From: Pseudomonadota bacterium | GTDB lineage: Bacteria; Pseudomonadota; Gammaproteobacteria; SZUA-229 | Assembly (NCBI GenBank): GCA_015222915.1 | Contig: JADFWE010000233.1 | Span: 1-14,119, forward strand | Reading direction: 5' to 3' | Length of the DNA stretch: 14,119 bases | Shown: positions 7,559 through 14,119 of the stretch, piece by piece | Position numbering within the stretch: the stretch's first letter is position 1 | Layout: every line of letters begins with the position of its first letter | Made by a program: the position numbers and the translations under genes | Notes under the pieces: model-generated | Database searches by the model: none | What the model was told of the DNA's origin: nothing | The model's input: only the letters and a program-made list of their open reading frames with translations

Positions 7559-8959
7559 ATGGAAAAATCTTCGCATTCTCAGAACAGGCGTAAAAAGCCA
7601 AAATCCGGAAATAAGCCGAACGCCAGGGTAGCGCTGGCCCGGCAGGCTGCGCTGAAATCCTTGAAGCAGGTCTTTGCCGGCATGTCTCTATCGGCCGTGC
7701 AGCCACAGTTTATCGATACGCTTGAAGACCGGCGTGACCGTGGTCTGGCCAATGAGATCGTCAACGGGGTCCTGCGCTGGCGCTGGCAGCTGGAGTTCTA
7801 CACCTCGCAGTTGTTGAGTAAACCGCTGAAGGCGAAAGATAATGAAGTGCAGCTGATACTGCTGATGGCGCTTTATGAACTGACCGAGTGCCGGACACCT
7901 GATTACGCCATCATCAACGAAGCGGTCGAGCTGGTCAGAAAGTCGGGAAAGAAATGGGCAGCGTCGCTGGTCAATGCCATACTGCGACGCTTTACTCGTG
8001 AGAAAGAGCAGTTAACCGCTGCCGTCGAGCAGCAGAAAAATAGTGACTCGATCCGCTACTCGCATCCGTTATGGATCCTGCAGAAGATCAAGACAGACTG
8101 GCCGGACGACTGGCGGAATATCCTCGAACAGAATAATCAGCGGCCGGTTTTCTGGTTGCGGGTCAATCAGCAGCAATATACAGCAGAGCAATATCTGCAG
8201 TTGTTGAGTGAGCAGGAGATAGAAGCGGCACCCAGTCCGCTGTCTGAGGTGGCGTTGAAGCTGTCACAGGGGCTGGATGTACGCACCCTGCCTGGTTTTG
8301 CAGAGGGCGCGGTCTCGGTGCAGGATGTCGGCGCACAGCTGTGTGCTGAACTGTTATCGGTAGAAGATGACCAGCGTGTGCTCGATCTATGTGCTGCACC
8401 CGGCGGTAAAGCCTGTCATCTGCTGGAGCGCTATAGCGGAATAAAAGCGTTGCTGGCTGTCGAGCTTGAAGAGAAAAGGATGTTGCGGGTGACCGAAAAT
8501 CTGCAGCGCCTGAAGCTTGAGGCAGAGCTGGTGGTGGCTGATGCGCGTGATCATGAACGATGGTGGGACGGTACGCTTTTTGACCGTATCCTGATCGATG
8601 CACCGTGTTCGGCCAGCGGCGTGATCCGTCGCCATCCTGATATCAAATCACTGCGCCGCGAATCTGATATCCAGCCATTGCAACAGCTGCAGAAAGAGAT
8701 TTTAACGTCGGCGTGGCAGATGCTGGCGGACGGCGGCGAGCTGCTGTATATCACCTGCTCGATCTTCAGAGATGAGAACCAGAACCAGATGGCCGATTTT
8801 TTTGCGCGGTTTAGCGATGCAGAAGAGATAAAAATCGATGCAGGTGCCGGTCAGGCATGGGGGCGTGCCTGTGAATTTGGCCGGCAGTTGATGCCGGGTG
8901 AGTCCGGTGCCGATGGTTTTTATTTCTGCCGTCTGAAAAAAACAGTGAAAAAACAATAG
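7559..8959 (+). CDS. rsmB: 16S rRNA (cytosine-967-C5)-methyltransferase RsmB
   Basis: SAM-dependent enzyme (also called Sun or Fmu) that methylates C967 of 16S rRNA. The 466-residue product has an N-terminal NusB-like RNA-binding domain (about 25-160) and a C-terminal Rossmann methyltransferase domain. The SAM loop is VLDLCAAPGGK (274-284). The two cysteines of m5C RNA methyltransferases are C350 in DAPCSASG (product release) and C400 in ITCSIF (nucleophile). The first 22 residues are a lysine, serine and asparagine-rich extension not seen in E. coli RsmB (429 residues). The ATG follows the fmt stop by 21 bases with no visible Shine-Dalgarno, so translation may be coupled to fmt. Confidence 0.96.
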   Translation: MEKSSHSQNRRKKPKSGNKPNARVALARQAALKSLKQVFAGMSLSAVQPQFIDTLEDRRDRGLANEIVNGVLRWRWQLEFYTSQLLSKPLKAKDNEVQLILLMALYELTECRTPDYAIINEAVELVRKSGKKWAASLVNAILRRFTREKEQLTAAVEQQKNSDSIRYSHPLWILQKIKTDWPDDWRNILEQNNQRPVFWLRVNQQQYTAEQYLQLLSEQEIEAAPSPLSEVALKLSQGLDVRTLPGFAEGAVSVQDVGAQLCAELLSVEDDQRVLDLCAAPGGKACHLLERYSGIKALLAVELEEKRMLRVTENLQRLKLEAELVVADARDHERWWDGTLFDRILIDAPCSASGVIRRHPDIKSLRRESDIQPLQQLQKEILTSAWQMLADGGELLYITCSIFRDENQNQMADFFARFSDAEEIKIDAGAGQAWGRACEFGRQLMPGESGADGFYFCRLKKTVKKQ

Positions 8960-8972
8960 AAGAAAACAGCCG

Positions 8973-9071
8973 ATGAAAACCCTGTCTATAAAGCGTAGAA
9001 TCCGTGCCATGAAACTTCCGGTCTTGTCTTTAGCTGTTAAAACGCTCTTACACCATCCTGTGCTGTCATGA
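8973..9071 (+). CDS. Possible 32-codon small ORF overlapping the trkA start
   Basis: This small frame fills most of the rsmB-trkA gap. It opens with [13 protein letters not shown] and ends with HHPVLS; its TGA overlaps the trkA ATG in an ATGA arrangement. The peptide is strongly basic in its first half and mildly hydrophobic in its second. A partial purine stretch (AGAAG) lies about 10 bases upstream. I do not recognise it. In some other gammaproteobacteria this gap holds DUF4390 and NtrYX genes, but this peptide shows no resemblance to them that I can see. It may act only to couple translation into trkA, which lacks its own Shine-Dalgarno, or it may be chance. Confidence 0.3.
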   Translation: MKTLSIKRRIRAMKLPVLSLAVKTLLHHPVLS

Positions 9072-10444
9072 ATATTCTTATTTTAGGTGCCGGCCAGGTC
9101 GGTTCCAGCGTTGCCGAGAACCTGTCATCCGAGGCCAATGATATTACCCTGGTCGATACCAACATCACCCTGCTGGAAGAGCTGGGTGACCGTATGGATA
9201 TCCAGACCGTCGTCGGTCATGCCTCGCATCCCGATGTGCTGGAGCGCGCCGGCATCGCTGATGCCGATATGCTGGTGGCGGTGACCAACAGCGATGAGAC
9301 CAATATGGTTGCCTGCCAGATCGCGCACAGCCTTTTCAATACGCCGACAAAAATAGCACGTGTGCGATCACAGGAATATCTGAAACATCAGGAGCTGTTC
9401 AATGATGAAGCGCTGCCGGTCGATGTGCTGATCAGTCCCGAGCAGCTGATCGCGGAACATATCCAGCGTTTGATCGAATACCCTGGAGCGTTGCAGGTAC
9501 TGGACTTTGCTGGAGGCAAGGCACGACTGGTCGGTGTGAAAGCTTATTACGGCGGGCCGCTGGTCGGACACGAGATAGCCGACCTTCGCAAACATATGCC
9601 GAGTGTCGATTCACGCGTGGCGGCGATCTTCCGCCGTGGTAAGGGTATCGTGCCGGATGGCCACCAGGTGATAGAGGCGGATGATGAAGTATTCTTTATC
9701 GCGGCGCGTAAAGATATCCGCGCGGTGATGGCCGAACTGCGCAAACTGGATAAACCGCTGAAGAAAATCATGCTTGCCGGCGGCGGTAACATAGGCAAAC
9801 GTCTGGCCCAGGCGCTGGAGAAAAAACACCAGGTGAAGCTGCTGGAAAAAGATGAGCAGCGTTCAAAAGATCTTTCGCGTGAACTGGATAAAACCATAGT
9901 GTTGTGGGGCGATGCTGCTGATGAAGATCTGCTGCTGGAAGAAAATATCGATCAGATGGACGTCTTCTGTGCACTGACCAATGATGATGAAGCCAATATC
10001 CTGTCATCGATGCTGGTCAAACGTCTGGGGACTCGAAAGGTGATGTCAGTCATCAACCGCCACGCCTATGTCGATATGGTAGAGAGTCACGGCAGTATCG
10101 ATGTCGCTATTTCGCCGCAGCAGATAACCATCAGCGGATTGCTGGCGCATGTGCGCCGTGGCGATGTGGTCGCAGTTCATTCTCTGCGTCGCGGCGCAGC
10201 GGAGGCCATCGAGGCGATTGCGCACGGCGATAAGGCAACATCAAAAGTGATCGGTAAGAAGGTCGAAGACATAAAGCTGCCAAAGGGGACCACTATCGGT
10301 GCCATCATCCGCGGTGATGAAGTCATCATGGCACATCACGATATCGTTATCGAGAATGAAGATCATCTCATCATGTTCCTGCTGGATAAAAAGAAATTTA
10401 ACGCAGTAGAGAAACTGTTTCAGGTCGGCGTAACATTCTTCTGA
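9068..10444 (+). CDS. trkA: Trk potassium uptake system regulatory protein TrkA
   Basis: Cytoplasmic, membrane-associated NAD(H)- and ATP-binding gating subunit of the Trk K+ uptake system, which assembles as a ring under TrkH. The 458 residues equal the usual length. It has two tandem RCK units: the first Rossmann domain begins with GAGQVG (7-12) and acidic D30, followed by an RCK-C domain at about 140-225; the second begins with GGGNIG (238-243) and acidic E260, followed by a second RCK-C domain near 370-455. No Shine-Dalgarno is visible before the ATG; the preceding small frame ends in an ATGA overlap with it. The trkH gene follows after 45 bases, so channel and gate are encoded together. 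Confidence 0.97.
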   Translation: MNILILGAGQVGSSVAENLSSEANDITLVDTNITLLEELGDRMDIQTVVGHASHPDVLERAGIADADMLVAVTNSDETNMVACQIAHSLFNTPTKIARVRSQEYLKHQELFNDEALPVDVLISPEQLIAEHIQRLIEYPGALQVLDFAGGKARLVGVKAYYGGPLVGHEIADLRKHMPSVDSRVAAIFRRGKGIVPDGHQVIEADDEVFFIAARKDIRAVMAELRKLDKPLKKIMLAGGGNIGKRLAQALEKKHQVKLLEKDEQRSKDLSRELDKTIVLWGDAADEDLLLEENIDQMDVFCALTNDDEANILSSMLVKRLGTRKVMSVINRHAYVDMVESHGSIDVAISPQQITISGLLAHVRRGDVVAVHSLRRGAAEAIEAIAHGDKATSKVIGKKVEDIKLPKGTTIGAIIRGDEVIMAHHDIVIENEDHLIMFLLDKKKFNAVEKLFQVGVTFF

Positions 10445-10488
10445 TGATGAACCGCGTTATCTGCATAAAAATAATTTTCACACCCTGA
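10444..10488 (+). CDS. Possible 14-codon bridging mini-ORF between trkA and trkH
   Basis: Reading from the ATG at 10444, which shares its A with the trkA stop (TGATG), gives [14 protein letters not shown] and then TGA at 10486-10488, one base before the trkH ATG. The frame therefore spans the whole junction exactly. It is too short to judge as a real peptide; its value would be to keep ribosomes on the message from trkA to trkH by termination and re-initiation. Chance is a serious alternative. Confidence 0.25.
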   Translation: MMNRVICIKIIFTP

Positions 10489-10489
10489 T

Positions 10490-11941
10490 ATGCAAGTTGC
10501 AGTAATACAAAAGATCATCGGCCTGTTTGTTATGTTGTTCAGCATAACCCTGCTGCCCCCCGTTGTTATCGACCTGATCTATCAGGAAGGTTATGCCCAT
10601 AACTTCTTCTACAGTTATCTTTTTTTACTGGGTGTTGGTGCTGTGCTGTTTTTTCCGGTCAGGAACAAAAGCAGTGACCTGCGTCTGCGGGACGGCTTTG
10701 TGGTCGCGGTACTGTTCTGGCTGGTGCTGGGGCTGGCAGGGGCTCTGCCTTTCTATACCTACGAAGGTATGGATATCGCACTTGCTCATGCCATCTTTGA
10801 ATCAATCTCCGGTTTGACGACTACCGGTGCGACGGTGCTCGTCGGTCTTGATGATATGCCGCACAGTATTCTGTTCTATCGGCAGGAACTGCAATGGCTG
10901 GGCGGCATGGGTATCATCGTGCTGGCTGTTGCGGTGATGCCTATGCTGGGTGTCGGCGGTATGCAGCTATACAAGGCTGAAACCCCCGGCCCGGTAAAAG
11001 ACAGCAAGTTAACGCCACGCATTGCTGAAACCGCAAAGGCGCTATGGTACATCTATCTGAGCCTGACGGTGGTTTGTACCATCGCATACTGGCTGGCTGG
11101 CATGACATTTTTTGATGCGCTCGCGCACAGTTTTTCTACCGTTTCTAACGGTGGTTTCTCCACGCATGACGGCAGCGTGAACTATTTTGATAATGCGGTC
11201 ATCGAGCTGGTAGCGATCGTCTTTATGCTGCTCGGTGGAATCAATTTTGCTCTGCACTTTTCTGTAGTGCGTTCAAAAAGTCTAATGCCATATTTCCGTG
11301 ACTCTGAATTTCGCTTTTATGCGGCCATGCTGAGCGTAGTGTTTTTATTGTCGACCTATGTGCTGTACACGCAGTCGATACTGCATGATTTTCCGCTGGC
11401 ATTTCGTGAGGCCGTGTTTCAGACCGTCTCGATAACCACGACATCCGGTTTTGTGACCGCTGACTATTCGACCTGGCCTGTGTTTATACCGGTGCTGCTC
11501 ATCTTCTCAAGTTTTATCGGTGGCTGCGCCGGCTCGACGGGCGGCGGTATAAAAGTGATACGGATATTACTGTTGATCAAACAGGGGCAGCGGGAAATCC
11601 TGCGACTCATCCATCCTAACGCCCAGGTGACGGTGAAGATCGGCAGGCAGCCGGTAAAGAATTCAGTGATCAATGCGGTATGGGGTTTTTTTGCGGCCTA
11701 TATCGCGCTGTTCACGCTGATGATGCTGACCCTGATGTTTACCGGTCTCGATCAGGTGACGGCATTTTCAGCTGTTGCCGCGACCTTGAACAATCTTGGT
11801 CCGGGGCTTGGTGATGTGACACATAACTATGCAAGTCTGTCTGATTTTAACTTGATGGTTTTGTGTTTTTCTATGCTGCTGGGCCGGCTGGAAATTTTTA
11901 CGCTATTGGTCTTGTTCATGCCGGCATTCTGGCGGAAATGA
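10490..11941 (+). CDS. trkH: Trk potassium channel subunit TrkH
   Basis: Inner-membrane K+-translocating subunit of the Trk system; 483 residues, matching E. coli TrkH. The protein is highly hydrophobic, with about ten or more membrane segments forming four M1-P-M2 repeats. The four selectivity-filter loops are visible: TTTGATV (110-116), SNGGFST (219-225), TTSGF (317-321) and NNLGPG (434-439). The characteristic stretches WLGGMGIIVLAVAVMPMLG (136-154) and GGCAGSTGGGIKVIR (344-358) are intact; the latter lies in the segment that forms the intramembrane gate. It would work with TrkA encoded just upstream. No strong Shine-Dalgarno is seen. Confidence 0.97.
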   Translation: MQVAVIQKIIGLFVMLFSITLLPPVVIDLIYQEGYAHNFFYSYLFLLGVGAVLFFPVRNKSSDLRLRDGFVVAVLFWLVLGLAGALPFYTYEGMDIALAHAIFESISGLTTTGATVLVGLDDMPHSILFYRQELQWLGGMGIIVLAVAVMPMLGVGGMQLYKAETPGPVKDSKLTPRIAETAKALWYIYLSLTVVCTIAYWLAGMTFFDALAHSFSTVSNGGFSTHDGSVNYFDNAVIELVAIVFMLLGGINFALHFSVVRSKSLMPYFRDSEFRFYAAMLSVVFLLSTYVLYTQSILHDFPLAFREAVFQTVSITTTSGFVTADYSTWPVFIPVLLIFSSFIGGCAGSTGGGIKVIRILLLIKQGQREILRLIHPNAQVTVKIGRQPVKNSVINAVWGFFAAYIALFTLMMLTLMFTGLDQVTAFSAVAATLNNLGPGLGDVTHNYASLSDFNLMVLCFSMLLGRLEIFTLLVLFMPAFWRK

Positions 11942-11955
11942 TCTGGACGGGCTGA
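11938..11955 (+). other. Five-codon bridging frame at the trkH-acyltransferase junction
   Basis: An ATG at 11938 overlaps the trkH TGA (ATGA) and opens a five-codon frame (MIWTG) that stops at 11953-11955, 4 bases before the next gene's ATG. The sequence CTGAAG in front of that ATG may also serve as a weak Shine-Dalgarno. This is recorded as a possible re-initiation device, not as a gene. Confidence 0.2.
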
Positions 11956-11959
11956 AGCG

Positions 11960-12913
11960 ATGCGTACAAAAGATTCAAATAAAGATCGTCACCGCTTTAA
12001 AATCGAGTTGTTGCATCCGCGGCACTGGCTTACCTGGATCGGTCTCGGTTTCTATTTCATATTTACCCTGCTGCCGCTGTCGCTGGTCGATGATATAGGC
12101 TGCCGTTTGGGCCGGTTCGCTGCGAGTAAGAATAAAAAACGTTTTAATATTGCAGTAACCAACCTCTCTCTGTGTTTTCCAGAAAAAAGTCCTGCTGAGA
12201 TTAAGCAGATGGCGCTGGGTCATTTCCAGGCGCAGTTTCGCAGCGTATTGCATTATTTTATCCTGTGGTGGCGTCCGCTGTTCATCGTCAGAAAAAAGAT
12301 TGTTAGATCCGGGTTTGAGCAGATAGATGATTACCGTGAGCAGGGAAAAAACGTCATCATCCTGTTGGTGCACAGTGTCGGGCTTGATTTTGCCAACCCG
12401 GCGATAACGCCATATTACAATACGGTGGCGCCTTATAAAAAGATGAGGAATCCAGTGATCGACTGGCTGATAGCAAAGGCGCGATTGCGCTTCAGCAAGA
12501 TACACGGGGGTAAACTATTTAGCCGTGAGGATGGTCTGCGGCCATTGATCAGAGAAGTGCGTGCTGGAAATATTCTGGTCTATCTTGCCGATGAAGACCT
12601 GGGCGAAAAGCATTCCATCTTCGTGCCTTTTTATGGCGTGCCGAAAGCGACCCTGCCAGTATTGGGCCGCCTGGCGCAGACCTGTAATGCGGTAGTATTG
12701 CCATGTGTCAGTTGCTATGAGCCTGACAAAAAACGTTATGAGGTAAAGCTTTTGCCGAAGATTGAGGAGATGCCAAGCGGCGATGATATGGTCGATAGTT
12801 TAAAGATGAATGCAGCGATCGAATCAGCTATAGATGAGTGCCCGGTACAATACTTCTGGACGCTGCGATATTTTCAAACCCGTCCGCCGGGTGAGGCATC
12901 GGTATATGACTGA
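11960..12913 (+). CDS. lpxL: LpxL/HtrB-family lipid A biosynthesis acyltransferase
   Basis: Inner-membrane acyltransferase that adds a secondary acyl chain to the lipid A precursor, or a closely related lysophospholipid-type acyltransferase. The 317 residues match the family. One membrane anchor lies at about 24-42. The catalytic H-x4-D/E motif is H138-SVGL-D143, within the segment [15 protein letters not shown]. Other family blocks are [11 protein letters not shown] (187-197), [20 protein letters not shown] (207-226), RYEVKLLP (259-266) and the C-terminal [16 protein letters not shown] (297-312). These resemble the LpxL type common in beta- and gammaproteobacteria (usual text YLPDQDFG and HKRFKTRP); the usual histidine of the last block is leucine here. 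It follows trkH by 18 bases and overlaps ttcA by 8 bases. The family is certain; the choice of lpxL over another member such as lpxM is inferred. Confidence 0.85.
   Translation: MRTKDSNKDRHRFKIELLHPRHWLTWIGLGFYFIFTLLPLSLVDDIGCRLGRFAASKNKKRFNIAVTNLSLCFPEKSPAEIKQMALGHFQAQFRSVLHYFILWWRPLFIVRKKIVRSGFEQIDDYREQGKNVIILLVHSVGLDFANPAITPYYNTVAPYKKMRNPVIDWLIAKARLRFSKIHGGKLFSREDGLRPLIREVRAGNILVYLADEDLGEKHSIFVPFYGVPKATLPVLGRLAQTCNAVVLPCVSCYEPDKKRYEVKLLPKIEEMPSGDDMVDSLKMNAAIESAIDECPVQYFWTLRYFQTRPPGEASVYD
12893..12896 (+). promoter_or_regulatory. Ribosome binding site that sets the ttcA start
   Basis: GAGG stands 9 bases before the ATG at 12906. It supports that start over the ATG at 12834, which lies 80 bases inside the acyltransferase gene and would add 24 residues with no counterpart in known TtcA. 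Confidence 0.55.
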
Positions 12914-13781
12914 GAACACGATCACCGTTAAGCCGATGCCAGGTTATTCCGCCGGGCGCTTGCAGGAATCTGAGCCTGATAAGCGTTTGCTCAAGTCGTC
13001 GCCCAGATCGTCTCCCAGGTCGCCGCTCAGGTCTCTGTTCAAACAGCTGAAACATAAAACCGGTGAAGCGATACTGCAATACAATATGATCGAGGACGGC
13101 GACCGCGTCATGGTATGTCTGTCCGGCGGTAAAGACAGCTATACCATGCTGGAGCTGTTACTTGCACTGCAGAAAAAAGCGCCGATATCATTCGAGCTGG
13201 TGGCGGTAAACCTCGATCAGAAACAGCCGGGATTTCCCGAAGAGATATTGCCGGCTTATCTCGACGAGCTCGGTGTCGAGTTTCATATCATCGAGCAGGA
13301 TACCTATAGCATCGTTAAAGATAAGATTCCGGAAGGAAAAACCACCTGTGGTTTATGCTCGCGCCTGCGTCGTGGCATCCTGTATTCCTTTGCCGATAAG
13401 ATCGGTGCGACAAAGATTGCACTGGGCCATCATCAGGATGATATCGTCGAAACATTCTTTCTCAATATGTTCTTTAACGGTCAGCTGAAGGCCATGCCGC
13501 CAAAACTGCGCAGTGATGATGGTCGGCACGTGGTTATCCGTCCACTGGCGTTGTGTCGTGAAGATGATATCCAGCGCTATTCTGATTTTAAGATCTACCC
13601 GATTATCCCCTGTAATCTTTGTGGTTCACAGGAAAACATGCAGCGCAAAAAAGTGAAGAAAATGCTGGCTGAGTGGGAACAGGAAACCCCGGGACGTACA
13701 GAGATGATCATGCGCAGCCTTTCTCACGTCGTGCCTTCACATCTGGCTGATGATAACTGTTTTGATTTTAAAAACTGCTGA
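12906..13781 (+). CDS. ttcA: tRNA 2-thiocytidine(32) synthetase TtcA
   Basis: ATP- and Fe-S-dependent enzyme that converts cytidine 32 of certain tRNAs to 2-thiocytidine. From the chosen start it has 291 residues (E. coli 311). The PP-loop ATP motif is SGGKDS (73-78) within [16 protein letters not shown]. The Fe-S-binding cysteine pairs are C148/C151 in [12 protein letters not shown] and C236/C239 in [10 protein letters not shown]. Other family blocks are [43 protein letters not shown] and the C-terminal [10 protein letters not shown]. The first 45 residues are variable and contain a small SSPR tandem repeat. The start codon lies inside the end of the acyltransferase gene (ATGACTGA overlap), so the two are likely translated in concert. 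Confidence 0.96.
   Translation: MTENTITVKPMPGYSAGRLQESEPDKRLLKSSPRSSPRSPLRSLFKQLKHKTGEAILQYNMIEDGDRVMVCLSGGKDSYTMLELLLALQKKAPISFELVAVNLDQKQPGFPEEILPAYLDELGVEFHIIEQDTYSIVKDKIPEGKTTCGLCSRLRRGILYSFADKIGATKIALGHHQDDIVETFFLNMFFNGQLKAMPPKLRSDDGRHVVIRPLALCREDDIQRYSDFKIYPIIPCNLCGSQENMQRKKVKKMLAEWEQETPGRTEMIMRSLSHVVPSHLADDNCFDFKNC
12996..13031 (+). repeat. Three 12-base tandem repeats in the ttcA N-terminal coding region
   Basis: Units TCGTCGCCCAGA (12996-13007), TCGTCTCCCAGG (13008-13019) and TCGCCGCTCAGG (13020-13031) stand head to tail, with a decayed fourth unit possibly after them. They encode SSPR, SSPR and SPLR. The copies differ at a few positions, so the duplication is not recent. Unit length is a multiple of three, so the frame is kept. 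Confidence 0.7.
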
Positions 13782-13913
13782 TATGTCATGTAAAATCTTT
13801 ATTATTAAGAGTACTATCGAGAAAATACTGGCTTAACCGAAATGAACAGTGCTGGTGTAGCGGGGTGGCTAGCAGGTCTGGCAATGGATCTGTAAGGAGA
13901 ACGGAGGAACGTT
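13782..13913. other. Intergenic region between ttcA and the last gene
   Basis: This 132-base gap carries an AT-rich first half, suitable for a promoter (a TATTAT lies at 13800-13805, without a convincing -35), and a purine-rich end with the Shine-Dalgarno of the next gene. A 17-codon frame opens at ATG 13842 (MNSAGVAGWLAGLAMDL) and stops at 13893-13895. I see no strong hairpin with a T-run after ttcA. Confidence 0.45.
13903..13907 (+). promoter_or_regulatory. Strong ribosome binding site before the TTG-start gene
   Basis: GGAGG at 13903-13907 stands 6 bases before TTG 13914. It is the best Shine-Dalgarno in the window. An in-frame stop at 13893-13895 and the absence of any ATG or GTG between it and the site make TTG the start. 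Confidence 0.7.
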
Positions 13914-14119
13914 TTGATTAAAAGAAATATTTGTTTTGATGGTCTGCTGGTGATAACGACCTGCACTGAAAAAGTGACCGGAGCAGAGTTGATCGAAAGT
14001 GCACACTGGATGATCGAAAATTTCGATAGCTTGATGAAGCCCGGGTTCAGTCAATTGTTCGATGCATTGCAGGCCGATACAGAGTCCGTTAGTGAAGATG
14101 ATATCCATCGCATATCACA
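13914..14119 (+). CDS. Partial gene, possibly STAS/SpoIIAA-like small protein
   Basis: An open frame runs without a stop from TTG 13914 to the right edge, 68 codons plus two bases; the C-terminus is missing. The product begins IKRNICFDGLLVITTCTEKV and continues with TGAELIESAHWMIENF, KPGFSQLFDA and SVSEDDIHRIS. The pattern of a short beta hairpin (DGLLVITTCTEKVTG), an amphipathic helix, then a strand ending FDA and a second helix start resembles small SpoIIAA/STAS-like proteins of proteobacteria, some of which bind lipids or act in signalling. That resemblance is by eye and tentative. The strong Shine-Dalgarno and coding-like residue use make it very likely a real gene. It has its own leader and may be separate from the operon. 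Confidence 0.7.
   Translation, partial: MIKRNICFDGLLVITTCTEKVTGAELIESAHWMIENFDSLMKPGFSQLFDALQADTESVSEDDIHRIS

Noticed and set aside
6923..7576. 217-codon minus-strand frame over fmt
   Set aside because: It lies antisense to a fully conserved fmt and shows no recognisable protein features.
8163..8603. 146-codon minus-strand frame over rsmB
   Set aside because: Antisense to conserved methyltransferase motifs, and its proline/histidine-rich composition is that of a shadow frame.
12834..12905. Upstream ATG adding 24 residues to TtcA
   Set aside because: The extra residues are read out of frame from conserved acyltransferase codons, and the ATG at 12906 has a GAGG at a proper distance.

Overview
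The window is a chromosomal housekeeping locus of a gammaproteobacterium. The protein sequences resemble their E. coli and Pseudomonas counterparts throughout. The gene order also matches the dprA/smg versus def-fmt-rsmB-trkA arrangement known from that class. Base composition and codon use look even along the window, and I see no transposase, integrase, tRNA, CRISPR array or phage gene. I cannot name the genus. The placement of a LysM protein between dprA and def is the arrangement I recall from Pseudomonas.

Layout: a short AT-rich edge (1-135) carries a hairpin with a T-run that looks like one copy of a dispersed non-coding repeat. Four genes then lie on the minus strand, in transcription order tsaP-like LysM lipoprotein (start about 5738), dprA, smg (DUF494) and topA (stop at 136). 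A roughly 250-base AT-rich divergent region (5739-5986) separates them from a plus-strand run: def, fmt, rsmB, trkA, trkH, a LpxL-type lipid A acyltransferase, ttcA, and a gene cut by the right edge that starts with TTG behind a strong Shine-Dalgarno sequence.

Functionally, the plus-strand genes cover the formyl-methionine cycle at both ends of translation (Fmt adds the formyl group to initiator tRNA, Def removes it from the new protein), 16S rRNA methylation (RsmB), potassium uptake (TrkA gating ring with the TrkH channel), lipid A acylation, and tRNA thiolation (TtcA). The minus-strand genes cover the envelope and possible pilus-secretin anchoring (TsaP-like), DNA uptake processing (DprA), the poorly known Smg, and relaxation of negative supercoils (TopA). 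A TsaP-like gene beside dprA is suggestive of transformation biology, but both are widespread.

No clearly new system is present. The points worth a second look are small: a set of tiny ORFs that bridge gene junctions in the trk region where starts lack a visible Shine-Dalgarno sequence; a topoisomerase I with no C-terminal zinc fingers but a long lysine-repeat tail; a repeat-containing N-terminus on TtcA; the truncated TTG-start gene, which is easily missed; and the repeat-like element at the left edge.
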